Shown here one piece after another: positions 8,140-17,834 of a stretch of 64,000 bases of DNA. The notes below the pieces were generated by a model that was not told where the DNA came from, made no database searches, and was given only the letters and a program-made list of their open reading frames with translations. This DNA is from Pseudomonadota bacterium. GTDB taxonomy: Bacteria > Pseudomonadota > Alphaproteobacteria > Rhizobiales > Beijerinckiaceae. The stretch's first letter is position 1. Each line of letters begins with the position of its first letter. The DNA is taken from assembly GCA_023386155.1 (NCBI GenBank), contig JAEWKH010000011.1, positions 17,384 through 81,383 of the forward strand. The letters run 5' to 3'. The translations under genes and the position numbers were made by a program.

Positions 8140-9114
8140 ATGGTGGCTCTCTCGCAAGAACGTCCGATGTCGAGCGTGGATGCTCCCGCTCGCCGATCCT
8201 CTCAACCGAGCTTCGACCGGCTCTTCCGCCTCGCGAGCCTCGGGTCCGCCCTCCTGGTGCTGATCGTGCTCCTGGGCATCATCGGCGCCATGATCTACGG
8301 CGGCCTGCCCGCCTTCCGCGAATTCGGCCTCGGCTTCGTCACGTCGAGCGTCTGGAACGTCAACGAGGATCAGTACGGTGCGTGGGTGGCCATCGTCGGC
8401 ACCCTGTCGACGGCCCTTATCGCCCTCGTCATCGGCGTCCCGCTCTCCCTCGGCATCGCGATCTTCCTCACGCAGCTCTGCCCGCCCTGGCTCAAGCGCC
8501 CCGTGGCGACGACCATTGAGCTCCTCGCCGCCGTGCCCAGCATCATCTACGGCATGTGGGGCCTCTTCGTCTTCGCGCCGCTCTTCGCGAACTACGTGCA
8601 GATCCCGGTGTCCAACATCGTCGAGGGCATGCCCATCGTCGGCACCATTCTCTATGCGCGCACGCCCTCCGGGGTCGGCATCCTGACGGCGGGCATCATC
8701 CTGGCGATCATGATCATTCCCTTCATCGCCTCGATCGCGCGCGACATTCTCGACCAGATCCCGTCCGTGCTGCGCGAGAGCGCCTACGGCATCGGCTGCA
8801 CGACCTGGGAGGTGGTGCGCAACGTGCTGCTGCCGCAGGCCGGCGTCAGCATCATCGGCGCCATCATGCTCGGCCTCGGCCGGGCGCTCGGCGAGACGAT
8901 GGCCGTGACCTTCGTGGTCGGCAACGCCAACCGTCTGTCGGGTTCGCTCTTCGATCCGGGCTCCACCATCGCGTCGCGCATCGCCAACGAGTTCAACGAG
9001 GCCATCGGCCTGCAGCTCAACGCCCTGATGGCTCTCGGGTGCATCCTTTTCCTGGTCACGTTCACCGTGCTCGTGCTCGCCCGCCTGCTCGTGGCGCGCG
9101 TGAAGGTCGGGTAG
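8140..9114 (+). CDS. pstC: Phosphate ABC transporter permease PstC
   Basis: 324 residues with six predicted membrane helices. The binding-protein-dependent permease EAA loop reads YGIGCTTWEVVRNVLLPQA, with LGRALGETMAV following as in PstC. It forms the phosphate channel as a heterodimer with PstA. It starts 35 bases after pstS; ATG 8167 is an alternative start. Confidence 0.94.
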   Translation: MVALSQERPMSSVDAPARRSSQPSFDRLFRLASLGSALLVLIVLLGIIGAMIYGGLPAFREFGLGFVTSSVWNVNEDQYGAWVAIVGTLSTALIALVIGVPLSLGIAIFLTQLCPPWLKRPVATTIELLAAVPSIIYGMWGLFVFAPLFANYVQIPVSNIVEGMPIVGTILYARTPSGVGILTAGIILAIMIIPFIASIARDILDQIPSVLRESAYGIGCTTWEVVRNVLLPQAGVSIIGAIMLGLGRALGETMAVTFVVGNANRLSGSLFDPGSTIASRIANEFNEAIGLQLNALMALGCILFLVTFTVLVLARLLVARVKVG

Positions 9115-9124
9115 GAGGTTCATG

Positions 9125-10030
9125 ATGGATACCGTTCCGGGGACCCGCGCGACCGCGAGGCCGACGCCGGCTCCTGCTCCCTGGGGAAGGGTGCGCCGCA
9201 GCCGCCACGTGGCGGACCGCGCGCTCAAGATCGTCTGCACCCTGTTCACGATCCTCGGCGCCTTCGTGCTCGGCTGGATCCTCCTGATGCTCCTCTACGA
9301 GGGCATCGGCGGCCTCTCGCCCGCGGTCTTCACCGAGACGACGCCCGGCCCGGGAACCAAGGGCGGCGGCATCGCCAACGCCATCGTGGGCAGCCTGATC
9401 CTGACCGTTCTCGGCATCGTGGTGGCGACGCCCGTCGGCGTGCTGGCCGGCACCTATCTGGCGGAGTACGGCAAGGGCTCGAAGCTCGCGGAAGTGATCC
9501 GCTTCGTGAACGACATCCTGCTCGCCGCGCCCAGCATCCTCATCGGCCTCTTCGTCTACATGCTCATGGTGCAGCCCATGGGCGGCTATTCCGGCTGGGC
9601 CGGCGGCGTGGCGCTGGCCATCATCGCGGTTCCGGTCATCGTGCGCACCACCGAGGACATGCTGCGCCTCGTGCCCGGTCCCCTGCGCGAAGCCGGGGTG
9701 GCGCTCGGCGCGCCCATGTCGACCGTGATCATCAAGATCAGCTGGAGAGCGGCCCGCGCCGGCATGGTCACCGGCGTGCTGCTCGCCACGGCGCGCATCG
9801 CCGGCGAGACGGCGCCGCTGCTCTTCACCGCGCTCAACAACAATTTCTGGTTCAACCCGACCCTGATGGGCGGCGTCTCGAACCTGCCGGTCATGATCTA
9901 CCAGTTCGCGCTCTCGCCTTACGAGAACTGGCGCGAGCTCGCCTGGGCCGGCGCCCTCATCATCACCCTGTCGATCCTGGCGCTGTCCATCGTGGCGCGC
10001 CTGCTCCTGAGGAAGGATAAAGTCCGATGA
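9125..10030 (+). CDS. pstA: Phosphate ABC transporter permease PstA
   Basis: About 301 residues. The gene has tandem ATGs at 9122 and 9125. The second is favoured because AGGAGG then lies six bases upstream. Six membrane helices are predicted, with the PstA segment GVALGAPMSTVIIKISWRAA in the EAA loop and ARIAGETAPLLFTAL. It pairs with PstC. Its stop codon overlaps the pstB start by four bases. Confidence 0.94.
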   Translation: MDTVPGTRATARPTPAPAPWGRVRRSRHVADRALKIVCTLFTILGAFVLGWILLMLLYEGIGGLSPAVFTETTPGPGTKGGGIANAIVGSLILTVLGIVVATPVGVLAGTYLAEYGKGSKLAEVIRFVNDILLAAPSILIGLFVYMLMVQPMGGYSGWAGGVALAIIAVPVIVRTTEDMLRLVPGPLREAGVALGAPMSTVIIKISWRAARAGMVTGVLLATARIAGETAPLLFTALNNNFWFNPTLMGGVSNLPVMIYQFALSPYENWRELAWAGALIITLSILALSIVARLLLRKDKVR

Positions 10031-10845
10031 GCACGATTGCCCTCGACACGAGCAGCGCCATCGGCAACACGGCCGCTGCCGATACCGGCGCGCCGGTGCG
10101 CATCGCCGTCAGGAACCTCAACTTCTACTACGGCGATTTCCGCAGCCTGAAGGACATCTCGCTCGACTTCTACGACCGGCAGGTGACGGCCCTCATCGGC
10201 CCCTCCGGCTGCGGAAAGTCGACGCTGCTGCGCACCTTCAACCGTATCTACAGCCTCTATCCCGAGCAGCGCGCCGACGGCCAGATCCTGCTCGACGGGC
10301 AGAACGTGCTCTCGTCCAGCATCGACGTGAACGAGCTGCGCGCCCGTGTCGGCATGGTGTTCCAGAAGCCGACGCCGTTTCCCATGTCGATCTACGACAA
10401 CATCGCCTTCGGCATCCGCCTTTACGAGAAGCTGTCGAAATCCGAACTCGACGGGCGCGTCGAGGAGGCTCTGCGCAAGGCGGCATTGTGGGACGAGGTG
10501 AAGGACAAGCTGCGCCAGTCCGGCATGGGCCTGTCGGGCGGCCAGCAGCAGCGCCTGTGCATCGCGCGCACCATCGCGCAGCGGCCGGAGGTGATCCTGC
10601 TCGACGAGCCGACCTCGGCGCTCGACCCGATCTCCACCGGCAAGATCGAGGAGCTGATCGAGCAGCTCCGCTCGGAGTTCACCATCGTGATCGTCACGCA
10701 CAACATGCAGCAGGCGGCGCGCATCTCGCAATTCACGGCGTTCATGTATCTAGGCGAGCTCGTGGAGTTCGGGCCGACCACCAGGATGTTCATGAACCCG
10801 ACCAAGAAACAGACCCAGGACTACATCACGGGCCGCTTCGGCTGA
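10027..10845 (+). CDS. pstB: Phosphate ABC transporter ATPase PstB
   Basis: 272 residues. Walker A GPSGCGKST at 58-66, signature LSGGQQQR at 169-176, Walker B VILLDEP at 189-195, and the H-loop His in VTHNMQQAAR. PstB-specific segments include NRIYSLYP and MVFQKPTPFPMSIYDN. It energises phosphate import on the cytoplasmic face. It overlaps pstA by four bases, implying translational coupling. Confidence 0.97.
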   Translation: MSTIALDTSSAIGNTAAADTGAPVRIAVRNLNFYYGDFRSLKDISLDFYDRQVTALIGPSGCGKSTLLRTFNRIYSLYPEQRADGQILLDGQNVLSSSIDVNELRARVGMVFQKPTPFPMSIYDNIAFGIRLYEKLSKSELDGRVEEALRKAALWDEVKDKLRQSGMGLSGGQQQRLCIARTIAQRPEVILLDEPTSALDPISTGKIEELIEQLRSEFTIVIVTHNMQQAARISQFTAFMYLGELVEFGPTTRMFMNPTKKQTQDYITGRFG

Positions 10846-10870
10846 TCGAAGCGGTTTACGGAGGACCTCC

Positions 10871-11584
10871 ATGTCAGAGCATATCGTCCGCTCCTACGAC
10901 ACCGATCTCCAGGGGCTCCGGCAGCGCATCGCCGAGATGGGCGGCATTGCCGAGAAGATGCTGGTGGATTCCGTCGATGCGCTGGCCCGCCACGACAAGC
11001 CCCTGGCCCAGACGGTGATCGCCTCGGATCCTCGCCTCGACATTCTTCATCGCGAGGTCGAGGAGAACGCCATCCTGACCATCGCGCGGCGCCAGCCGCT
11101 GGCGGTCGACCTGCGCGAGACCATCTCGGCCATCCGCATCGCGGGCGACGTGGAACGTATCGGCGACCTGGCCAAGAACATCGCCAAGCGCGCGGTGGCC
11201 ATCGGGGACGATTTCCAGCCGCACAAGATCGTCGTCGGGCTCCGGCACATGAACGACCTGGTGCTGGGACAGCTCAAGGACGTGCTTGACGCCTATGCGC
11301 AGAAGGACACCGCGAAGGCGCTCGACGTCTGGAAGCGGGACGGCGCGATCGACGCGCTCTACACCTCGCTGTTCCGGGAACTCCTGACCTACATGATGGA
11401 GGACCCGCGCAACATCTCGTTCTGCACGCATCTCCTGTTCTGCGCCAAGAACATCGAGCGCATCGGCGACCACACCACCAACATCGCCGAGACGGTTCAC
11501 TACCTCGTCACCGGCGAGACCCTGGCCATCGACCGGCCCAAGAACGACCGCTCCATCGACGCGACGGTCGGGACCGGAGCCTGA
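10871..11584 (+). CDS. phoU: Phosphate-signalling negative regulator PhoU
   Basis: 237 residues of all-helical PhoU fold made of two similar three-helix bundles. The metal-binding-type segments are AGDVERIGDLAKNIAKRA in the first half and AKNIERIGDHTTNIAETVHYL in the second. It links Pst transport status to PhoR so that the regulon stays off when phosphate is plentiful. GGAGG lies about six bases before the ATG. It is followed after two bases by phoB. Confidence 0.95.
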   Translation: MSEHIVRSYDTDLQGLRQRIAEMGGIAEKMLVDSVDALARHDKPLAQTVIASDPRLDILHREVEENAILTIARRQPLAVDLRETISAIRIAGDVERIGDLAKNIAKRAVAIGDDFQPHKIVVGLRHMNDLVLGQLKDVLDAYAQKDTAKALDVWKRDGAIDALYTSLFRELLTYMMEDPRNISFCTHLLFCAKNIERIGDHTTNIAETVHYLVTGETLAIDRPKNDRSIDATVGTGA

Positions 11585-11586
11585 TC

Positions 11587-12303
11587 ATGGGACCTCGCGT
11601 TCTGATCGTCGAGGACGAAGAGCCCCTGATGCTCCTCCTGCGCTACAACCTCGAGGCCGAGGGCTACGAGGTGGACAGCGTCTCGCGGGGCGACGAGGCG
11701 GAGATCCGCCTGCGGGAGCAGGTGCCCGACATCGTGCTGCTCGACTGGATGTTGCCAGGGCTCTCCGGGATCGAGCTGTGCCGGCGCATCCGCGCCCGCA
11801 CGGAGACCGAGCGCCTGCCGGTGATCATGCTCACCGCCCGCGGCGAGGAGGGCGACCGCATCCGCGGCCTGTCCACCGGCGCCGACGACTACATCGTCAA
11901 GCCCTTCTCGGTGCCGGAGCTGCTGGCGCGGGTCCGGGCGCTCCTGCGCCGGGCGAAGCCCGCGCATATCGCGACCCTGCTCAAGGCGGGCGACATCGAG
12001 CTCGACCGCGAGACCCACCGCGTGCGCCGCGCCGGCCAGGAGCTGCATCTGGGGCCGACCGAGTTCCGCCTGCTCGAATTCCTGATGCAGAGCCCCGGCC
12101 GCGTCTATTCCCGCGAGCACCTGCTCAACGCCGTCTGGGGCCACGACGTCTATATCGACGAGCGCACCGTGGACGTGCATGTGGGCCGCCTGCGCAAGGC
12201 CATCAACCTGCCGCGCCGACCCGACCCGATCCGCACCGTCCGGGGTGCCGGCTATTCCTTCGACGAGACCTTCGCCCGCGAGGAGCAGGCCGCGAGCGCC
12301 TGA
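11587..12303 (+). CDS. phoB: Phosphate-regulon response regulator PhoB
   Basis: 238 residues. The receiver domain has the acidic pocket VEDEEPL at residues 9-15, phospho-acceptor Asp53 in LLDWMLPG, and the conserved Lys in DDYIVKPF. The C-terminal winged-helix domain of the OmpR/PhoB type (about 135-230) includes GPTEFRLLEFLMQ and VDVHVGRLRKAI. It is the presumed binder of the Pho box at 6857. It ends 33 bases before a strong intrinsic terminator. Confidence 0.96.
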   Translation: MGPRVLIVEDEEPLMLLLRYNLEAEGYEVDSVSRGDEAEIRLREQVPDIVLLDWMLPGLSGIELCRRIRARTETERLPVIMLTARGEEGDRIRGLSTGADDYIVKPFSVPELLARVRALLRRAKPAHIATLLKAGDIELDRETHRVRRAGQELHLGPTEFRLLEFLMQSPGRVYSREHLLNAVWGHDVYIDERTVDVHVGRLRKAINLPRRPDPIRTVRGAGYSFDETFAREEQAASA

Positions 12304-12336
12304 CATCCTCGAGCCTGGACAAGAACTGGACAAGAA

Positions 12337-12370
12337 AAAGGCCGCGCTGAAGGCGTTCAGCGCGGCCTTT
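12337..12370. terminator. Bidirectional intrinsic terminator between phoB and gcrA
   Basis: A perfect 14-base-pair stem (AAAGGCCGCGCTGA with its complement) encloses a six-base loop. A-rich sequence on one flank and a T run on the other serve both the rightward pst-pho operon and the leftward gcrA transcript. Confidence 0.92.
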
Positions 12371-12388
12371 CTGTTGGAAAGCCCTGTC

Positions 12389-12925
<537 letters not shown>

Positions 12926-13195
12926 TTTTAAACTTGCCTCCATCGTGACCGGCTTCAAGCCCAGAATCCCGGATGCCTCGCGGACAGGTTTTTGATGTCC
13001 GACCGCGTTGCGAGCGTCGCTCCTGGGGGTGAATGCCGTGGCACGAATGCTGTACTCGACTACCCCAAAGGTACAGGATGGGTGGACTCCGGCGCAAGAG
13101 TCCCCGGACAGGCCCTGTCGTTTTCCCCAAGGAACTCGCCGGGGCCCGGGAACCGGCAAAAATTCCTTGTGATGAGTGACTTCATTTCTCTTGAA

Positions 13196-13223
13196 TTGAC
13201 AGGGTCCCGCACCTCGTTAGAAT
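13196..13223 (+). promoter_or_regulatory. Sigma70-type promoter of argD-argF-hslO
   Basis: A perfect TTGACA (13196-13201), 16-base spacer and TAGAAT (13218-13223). The -10 is immediately followed by C, so GAATC, a GANTC CcrM methylation site, overlaps the -10 element. Transcription should start near 13230. Confidence 0.8.
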
Positions 13224-13232
13224 CCCCCTCGT

Positions 13233-13260
13233 GCCGCCCCCGCTGGGGCGGCGCTTTCTT
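13233..13260 (+). terminator. GC-rich hairpin plus T-rich tract at the 5' end of the argD transcript
   Basis: GCCGCCCC and GGGGCGGC form an eight-pair stem with a four-base loop, followed by GCTTTCTTTTT. It looks like an intrinsic terminator but lies just downstream of the argD promoter and about 50 bases before the start codon. It could attenuate or simply cap the mRNA 5' end. No competing antiterminator stem is obvious. Confidence 0.5.
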
Positions 13261-13309
13261 TTTCGGGCCCGGGTGCGACCTCGGGCCCCTCTTGAGGCGG
13301 AGACAACCC

Positions 13310-14518
13310 GTGACATCGCCATTGCTGCCGACTTTTGCCCGTGCCGAGCTTTCCTTCGAGAAGGGAGAGGGCCCCTGGCTCTACGGCCGAGACGGCGAGC
13401 GATATCTCGATTTCGGCGCCGGCATCGCGGTGAATGCCCTCGGCCATGCGCATCCGCACCTGGTGAAGGCCCTGACCGATCAGGCCGCCAAGATCTGGCA
13501 CAGCTCCAACCTGTTCCAGATCCCCGAGGGCGAGCGCCTCGCCCAGCGGCTCGTCGACAACACCTTCGCGGATTTCGTCTTCTTCGCCAATTCTGGCGCC
13601 GAGGCCAACGAGGCCGCGATCAAGATGGCGCGCCGCTATCATTACGTGAACGGGAACCCCGAGCGCTTCCACATCGTCACCTTCGAGGGCGCCTTCCACG
13701 GCCGTACGCTCGGGACGATCGCGGCCGGCGGCCAGGCCAAGTATCTGGAGGGCTTCGGCCCCAAGGCGCAGGGCTTCGACCAGGTGCCGCCCGAGGACCT
13801 GGAGGCCCTGAAGGCCGTCATCGGCCCGCACACGGCGGCCCTGATGATCGAGCCGATCCAGGGCGAGGGCGGCGTCCGGAACGTCTCGAATGCCTTCCTG
13901 CGCCAGCTGCGCGCCCTGTGCGACGAGCACGGCCTGCTCCTGATTTTCGATGAGATCCAGACCGGCGTCGGCCGCACGGGCAAGCTCTTCGCCTATGAAT
14001 GGACCGGCGTGACGCCCGACATCATGACGGTCGCCAAGGGCATCGGCGGCGGCTTCCCGCTGGGCGCCTGCCTCGCCACGGCGGAGGCCGGCAAGGGCCT
14101 GACGCTTGGCACCCACGGCACGACCTTCGGGGGCAATCCCCTCGCCATGGCGGTCGGCAACGCCGTGCTCGACGTGATCCTGGAGCCCGGCTTCCTGGAG
14201 AGCGTCGAGCGCAAGGGCCTGCTTCTCAAGCAGCGCCTCGCCGAGCTGAAGGACCGCCATCCGGGCGTCATCTCCGAGGTGAGGGGGCAGGGGCTCATGA
14301 TGGGCCTGCGCACCGTCGTGCCCAACACGGATTTCGTCACCGCCGCGCGCGACCAGAAACTCATCGTGATCGGGGCCGGCGACAACGTCGTCCGCCTTCT
14401 GCCGCCGCTGATCATCACCGAGGCCGATCTCGCAGAGGCCATCAACCGTCTGGATGCCGCATGCGCGGCCATCGAGCCTAAGCAGCAAACCGCCGCTCAG
14501 CCGGGAGCAGTGCAATGA
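13310..14518 (+). CDS. argD: Acetylornithine aminotransferase (class III PLP)
   Basis: 402 residues from GTG 13310, which has GGAG seven bases upstream and gives the family's usual length; the open frame extends further upstream without support. Family motifs are NSGAEANEAAIK (94-105), GAFHGRT, IFDEIQTGVGRTG with the cofactor Asp214, and PLP lysine Lys243 in VAKGIGGGFPLGA. It transaminates N-acetylglutamate semialdehyde in arginine synthesis and may also serve as the succinyl-diaminopimelate aminotransferase. It overlaps argF by four bases. Confidence 0.94.
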   Translation: MTSPLLPTFARAELSFEKGEGPWLYGRDGERYLDFGAGIAVNALGHAHPHLVKALTDQAAKIWHSSNLFQIPEGERLAQRLVDNTFADFVFFANSGAEANEAAIKMARRYHYVNGNPERFHIVTFEGAFHGRTLGTIAAGGQAKYLEGFGPKAQGFDQVPPEDLEALKAVIGPHTAALMIEPIQGEGGVRNVSNAFLRQLRALCDEHGLLLIFDEIQTGVGRTGKLFAYEWTGVTPDIMTVAKGIGGGFPLGACLATAEAGKGLTLGTHGTTFGGNPLAMAVGNAVLDVILEPGFLESVERKGLLLKQRLAELKDRHPGVISEVRGQGLMMGLRTVVPNTDFVTAARDQKLIVIGAGDNVVRLLPPLIITEADLAEAINRLDAACAAIEPKQQTAAQPGAVQ

Positions 14519-15441
14519 AGACCCGCCATTTCCTCGATCTCAGCGACTTTTCCGGCGCGGAGATCCGGCACCTCCTCAATGTCGGCCTTGAGATCAAGGC
14601 CAAGCGCCGCCGTGGCGAGAAGGCCAAGGACCGCCCCCTCGAGGGCAAGGTCCTGGCGATGGTGTTCGACAAGCCCTCCACCCGCACCCGCGTCTCCTTC
14701 GACGTGGGCATGCGCGAGCTTGGCGGCGAGACCCTGATGCTCACCGGCAAGGAGATGCAGCTCGGCCGCGGCGAGAGCATCGCCGACACGGCGCGCGTCC
14801 TCTCGCGCTACGTGGACGCCATCATGATCCGCACCCTCGACCATGCCATGGTGACGGAGCTCGCCCAGTACGCCACGATCCCGGTGATCAACGGCCTGAC
14901 CAAGATGACGCACCCGTGCCAGATCATGGCCGACATCATGACCTTCGAGGAGCATCGCGGTTCGATCGAAGGGCGGACGATCGCCTGGACGGGCGACTCC
15001 AACAACGTGCTCGCTTCGTGGGTCCACGCGGCGGCGCGTCTCGATTTCACCCTCAACATCGCCTCCCCGCCGGAACTTGCCCCGCGCCCCGAGCTTTTGT
15101 CCTGGGCGAAACAGGAAGGGGCCAAGATCAGCGTGACCACCGATGCCTTCGAGGCCGCCGAGGGCGCCCATGCGGTCATCACCGATTGCTGGGTGTCCAT
15201 GGGCGACGACGACGAGTTTCGCCGCCAGAACCTGCTCAAGCCCTATCAGGTCAACGGCAGGCTCATGGGCGTGGCCGACAAGGACGCGATCTTCATGCAT
15301 TGCCTTCCCGCCCATCGCGGCGAGGAGGTGACGGACGAGGTCATGGACGGGCCGCAATCGGTGGTCTTCGACGAGGCCGAGAACCGGCTTCACGCACAGA
15401 AGGGCATCCTCGCATGGTGCCTCGGAGCAGCCAGCGCATGA
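14515..15441 (+). CDS. argF: Ornithine carbamoyltransferase
   Basis: 308 residues. The carbamoyl-phosphate-binding motif STRTR is at 55-59, the HPCQ motif lies in TKMTHPCQIMAD, and the ornithine-site motif is MHCLPAHRGEEV. It makes citrulline from ornithine and carbamoyl phosphate. It overlaps argD at its start and hslO at its end by four bases each, so the three genes form a tightly coupled operon. Confidence 0.97.
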   Translation: MKTRHFLDLSDFSGAEIRHLLNVGLEIKAKRRRGEKAKDRPLEGKVLAMVFDKPSTRTRVSFDVGMRELGGETLMLTGKEMQLGRGESIADTARVLSRYVDAIMIRTLDHAMVTELAQYATIPVINGLTKMTHPCQIMADIMTFEEHRGSIEGRTIAWTGDSNNVLASWVHAAARLDFTLNIASPPELAPRPELLSWAKQEGAKISVTTDAFEAAEGAHAVITDCWVSMGDDDEFRRQNLLKPYQVNGRLMGVADKDAIFMHCLPAHRGEEVTDEVMDGPQSVVFDEAENRLHAQKGILAWCLGAASA

Positions 15442-16433
15442 GTTCAGCATCGCTTGAAGGAACCGATGACGTCGTCCTCCCCTTTGCCGTCGAGCCCCTC
15501 GACGTGCGCGGGCGCGTGGTGCGTCTCGGCGCCTCCATCGACACCATCCTGGCCCGTCACGGCTATCCCGACATGGTGGCCCGCGTCATCGGCGAGGCTG
15601 CCGCATTGACGGTCATGCTCGGTGCGTCCCTCAAGCTCGAGGGGCGCTTCCAGCTGCAGACCAAGACCGATGGCATCATCGACATGGTGGTGGTCGACTT
15701 CAATGCGCCGGATCGGCTGCGTGCCACGGCCCGCTTCGACAAGGACAGGCTCGAGGCTCTCGGAGGCGCCTCGCCGGGAACGGGCGAGCTCCTGGGGGGC
15801 GGCTATCTGGCTATGACCATCGACCAGGGCTCCGAGCGCAGCCGCTACCAGGGCGTCGTCGCGCTCGAAGGCCAAGGCTTCGAGGAGGCGGCGCATCAAT
15901 ATTTCCGCCAGTCCGAACAGATCCCGACGCAGGTGCGTCTGGCGGTCGCCGAGCAGTTCGAGAACGGCCGCCACACCTATCGCGCCGGCGGCCTGATGAT
16001 CCAGTTCCTGCCCTCCTCGTCGGAGCGCCTGCGGCAGGCCGACCTGCATCCCGGCGATATCCCGGAAGGGCATCCGTCGAACGATCTCGCACAGCCGTCC
16101 GAGGACGATGCCTGGATGGAGGCCAAGTCCCTGGTCGGCACGATCGAGGATCACGAACTGGTCGATCCGACCGTGTCCAGCGAGACGCTGCTCTATCGCC
16201 TGTTCCACGAGCGCGGCGTGCGCGTCTTCGAGGGCCAGCCCGTGCACGAGGAATGCACCTGCTCGCACGAGCGCATCATGGGCATGATGCGCCGCTTCTC
16301 GGCAGAGGACCGTCGCGACATGGTCGGCGATAACGGCCGCATCGGCATCACCTGCGAGTTCTGCTCGCGCTTCTACGACCTCGATCCGGCGGACGTGGAA
16401 GCCGAGATCGCCAAGTCGGACGCGTCGCCTTAG
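15438..16433 (+). CDS. hslO: Redox-regulated holdase chaperone Hsp33
   Basis: 331 residues from the ATG overlapping the argF stop. The C-terminal zinc switch is intact: Cys273 and Cys275 in ECTCSHER and Cys306 and Cys309 in ITCEFCSRFY. Oxidation of this tetracysteine centre releases zinc and activates chaperone function during oxidative stress. The pairing of argF with hslO is common in this order. The region that follows holds only repeats. Confidence 0.95.
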   Translation: MSSASLEGTDDVVLPFAVEPLDVRGRVVRLGASIDTILARHGYPDMVARVIGEAAALTVMLGASLKLEGRFQLQTKTDGIIDMVVVDFNAPDRLRATARFDKDRLEALGGASPGTGELLGGGYLAMTIDQGSERSRYQGVVALEGQGFEEAAHQYFRQSEQIPTQVRLAVAEQFENGRHTYRAGGLMIQFLPSSSERLRQADLHPGDIPEGHPSNDLAQPSEDDAWMEAKSLVGTIEDHELVDPTVSSETLLYRLFHERGVRVFEGQPVHEECTCSHERIMGMMRRFSAEDRRDMVGDNGRIGITCEFCSRFYDLDPADVEAEIAKSDASP

Positions 16434-16661
16434 CGACGTTCCAACACATACTCATCTCATCCTGATGAGGTCGCGAAGCGACCGCCTCGACCGAGCGTCC
16501 AGAGTAAACTGGAATCTCCTTCGAGACCCAGACTGCGTCTGCTCCTCAGAGGCTGGCCCGTAAAGCGCTGGTCACTCTCCTCCCCCTTGTGGGGAGGGGT
16601 GGCCGTCGCACCCTTTATAGGCCAGACTTTCAGGATGAGGGCTGAGCGGTATGTGATGGTG
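16434..16661. repeat. Palindrome-rich intergenic repeat region between hslO and argE
   Basis: 228 bases between convergent genes. Hairpins are CTCATC-CT-GATGAG (16456-16469), GGTCGC-GAA-GCGACC (16469-16483) and CCTCCCC-CTTGT-GGGGAGG (16579-16597). These resemble the short palindromic intergenic repeats common in rhizobial genomes. They may double as transcription terminators, but no T tract follows. Confidence 0.6.
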
Positions 16662-17834
16662 TCAGGAACTCGCGCACGTCGCCGCGAGACGGCGCATGAA
16701 GGCCATGCCCGCGTCGAGCTGTTCCAGCGTGATGTACTCGTCCGGTTGATGCGCCTGGTTGATCGAGCCCGGGCCGCAGACGACGGTGGGGATGCCGGCG
16801 GCCTGATAATGGCCTGCCTCCGTGCCGAAGGGCACGGTCTGCGTATGGTTCTTGCCCGCAAGGCGCAGCGCCAGGACCTCCGCGGCAGAACCCGGATCCG
16901 GCGCGAGGCCCGGCACGTCGGCATGAAGAACCGTCTCGATCCGCCCGAACGCGCCGAAGCGGTTGAGCCGCTTCAAGGCGACCTCCTCGGCGAAGCGGTT
17001 GAGCCGGTCGGGAATCTCCTGCGGATCGAGGTTCGGCAGAGCGCGGAACTCCCAATGGAAGGTGCAGGTCTTCGACAGGATGTTGCGCGCCGTGCCGCCT
17101 GAGATGGTGCCCACATGCACCGTCGTATAGGGGGGATCGAAGCGCCCGCTCGTGTCGCCTCGCTCCATCATCTCGTCGGCGATGCGGTTCAGTTCCGCAA
17201 TCAGCTCCGCCGCCGTCATGACCGCGCTGGCGCCGAGATAGGGCTTGGACGAATGCGCCTCGAAACCGTGCACCGTGGTGGAGAAAGTCACGACGCTCTT
17301 GTGCGCGTCCACCACCTCCAGCATCGTCGGCTCGCCCACGATGGCGGCCTTCGGCAAGGGCAGGTCGTGCCCGAGACGGCGGATGGTGTCGACGACGCCG
17401 AGGCAGGTCGTCTCCTCGTCGTAGGAGAGCATGATGTGGATCGGCGTCGTGAGATTGGCGGCCAGGAACTCGGGCACCATCGCGAGCGCCAGCGCGTCGA
17501 AGGCCTTCATGTCGACCGCGCCGCGCCCATAGGCGCGCCCGTTCTCCACGCGGAGGGTGAAGGGATCGGACGTCCAGGCCTGTCCCGTCACCGGCACCAC
17601 GTCCGTGTGGCCGGAGAGCACGACCCCGCCCCGGTCCTGCGGGCCGATCGTGGCATAGATCGCCGCCTTGTCGCCGGCCTCGTTCGGCACGCGCACATAA
17701 GGCACGTTCCAGCTCCGCAGATAGCTTTCGACGAATTCGATCAGGGGCAGGTTCGACTTCGAGCTCACGGTATCGAACGACACCAGCTTCGCCAGCATCT
17801 CGAGCGGCGTCAGCCGCTGGTTTTGGGAGGGCAT
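16662..17834 (-). CDS. argE: Acetylornithine deacetylase (M20 family)
   Basis: 390 residues from ATG 17834, which has GAGG five bases upstream; longer frames upstream lack support. M20 metal and catalytic motifs are visible: SGHTDVVPVTGQAW, GRGAVDMKAFDAL and SYDEETTCLG, followed by GEPTMLEVVDAHK. It removes the acetyl group from N-acetylornithine in the linear arginine pathway. It sits next to argD/argF but is convergent and separately transcribed. Confidence 0.9.
   Translation of the reverse strand: MPSQNQRLTPLEMLAKLVSFDTVSSKSNLPLIEFVESYLRSWNVPYVRVPNEAGDKAAIYATIGPQDRGGVVLSGHTDVVPVTGQAWTSDPFTLRVENGRAYGRGAVDMKAFDALALAMVPEFLAANLTTPIHIMLSYDEETTCLGVVDTIRRLGHDLPLPKAAIVGEPTMLEVVDAHKSVVTFSTTVHGFEAHSSKPYLGASAVMTAAELIAELNRIADEMMERGDTSGRFDPPYTTVHVGTISGGTARNILSKTCTFHWEFRALPNLDPQEIPDRLNRFAEEVALKRLNRFGAFGRIETVLHADVPGLAPDPGSAAEVLALRLAGKNHTQTVPFGTEAGHYQAAGIPTVVCGPGSINQAHQPDEYITLEQLDAGMAFMRRLAATCASS

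Larger units (their letters stand above)
12926..13309. other. Divergent gcrA-argD regulatory region
   Basis: 384 bases between divergent genes. It contains the argD promoter (13196-13223), a hairpin at its transcript start (13233-13260), and GANTC sites at 12964, 13085, 13098 and 13220. No consensus promoter was found for gcrA. No small gene is supported. Confidence 0.6.

Noticed and set aside
8038..9249. A 403-codon leftward frame opposite pstC.
   Set aside because: Its composition (Asp/Glu/His/Arg-rich, no hydrophobic core) is the mirror of the pstC membrane protein and no ribosome site or homology is evident.
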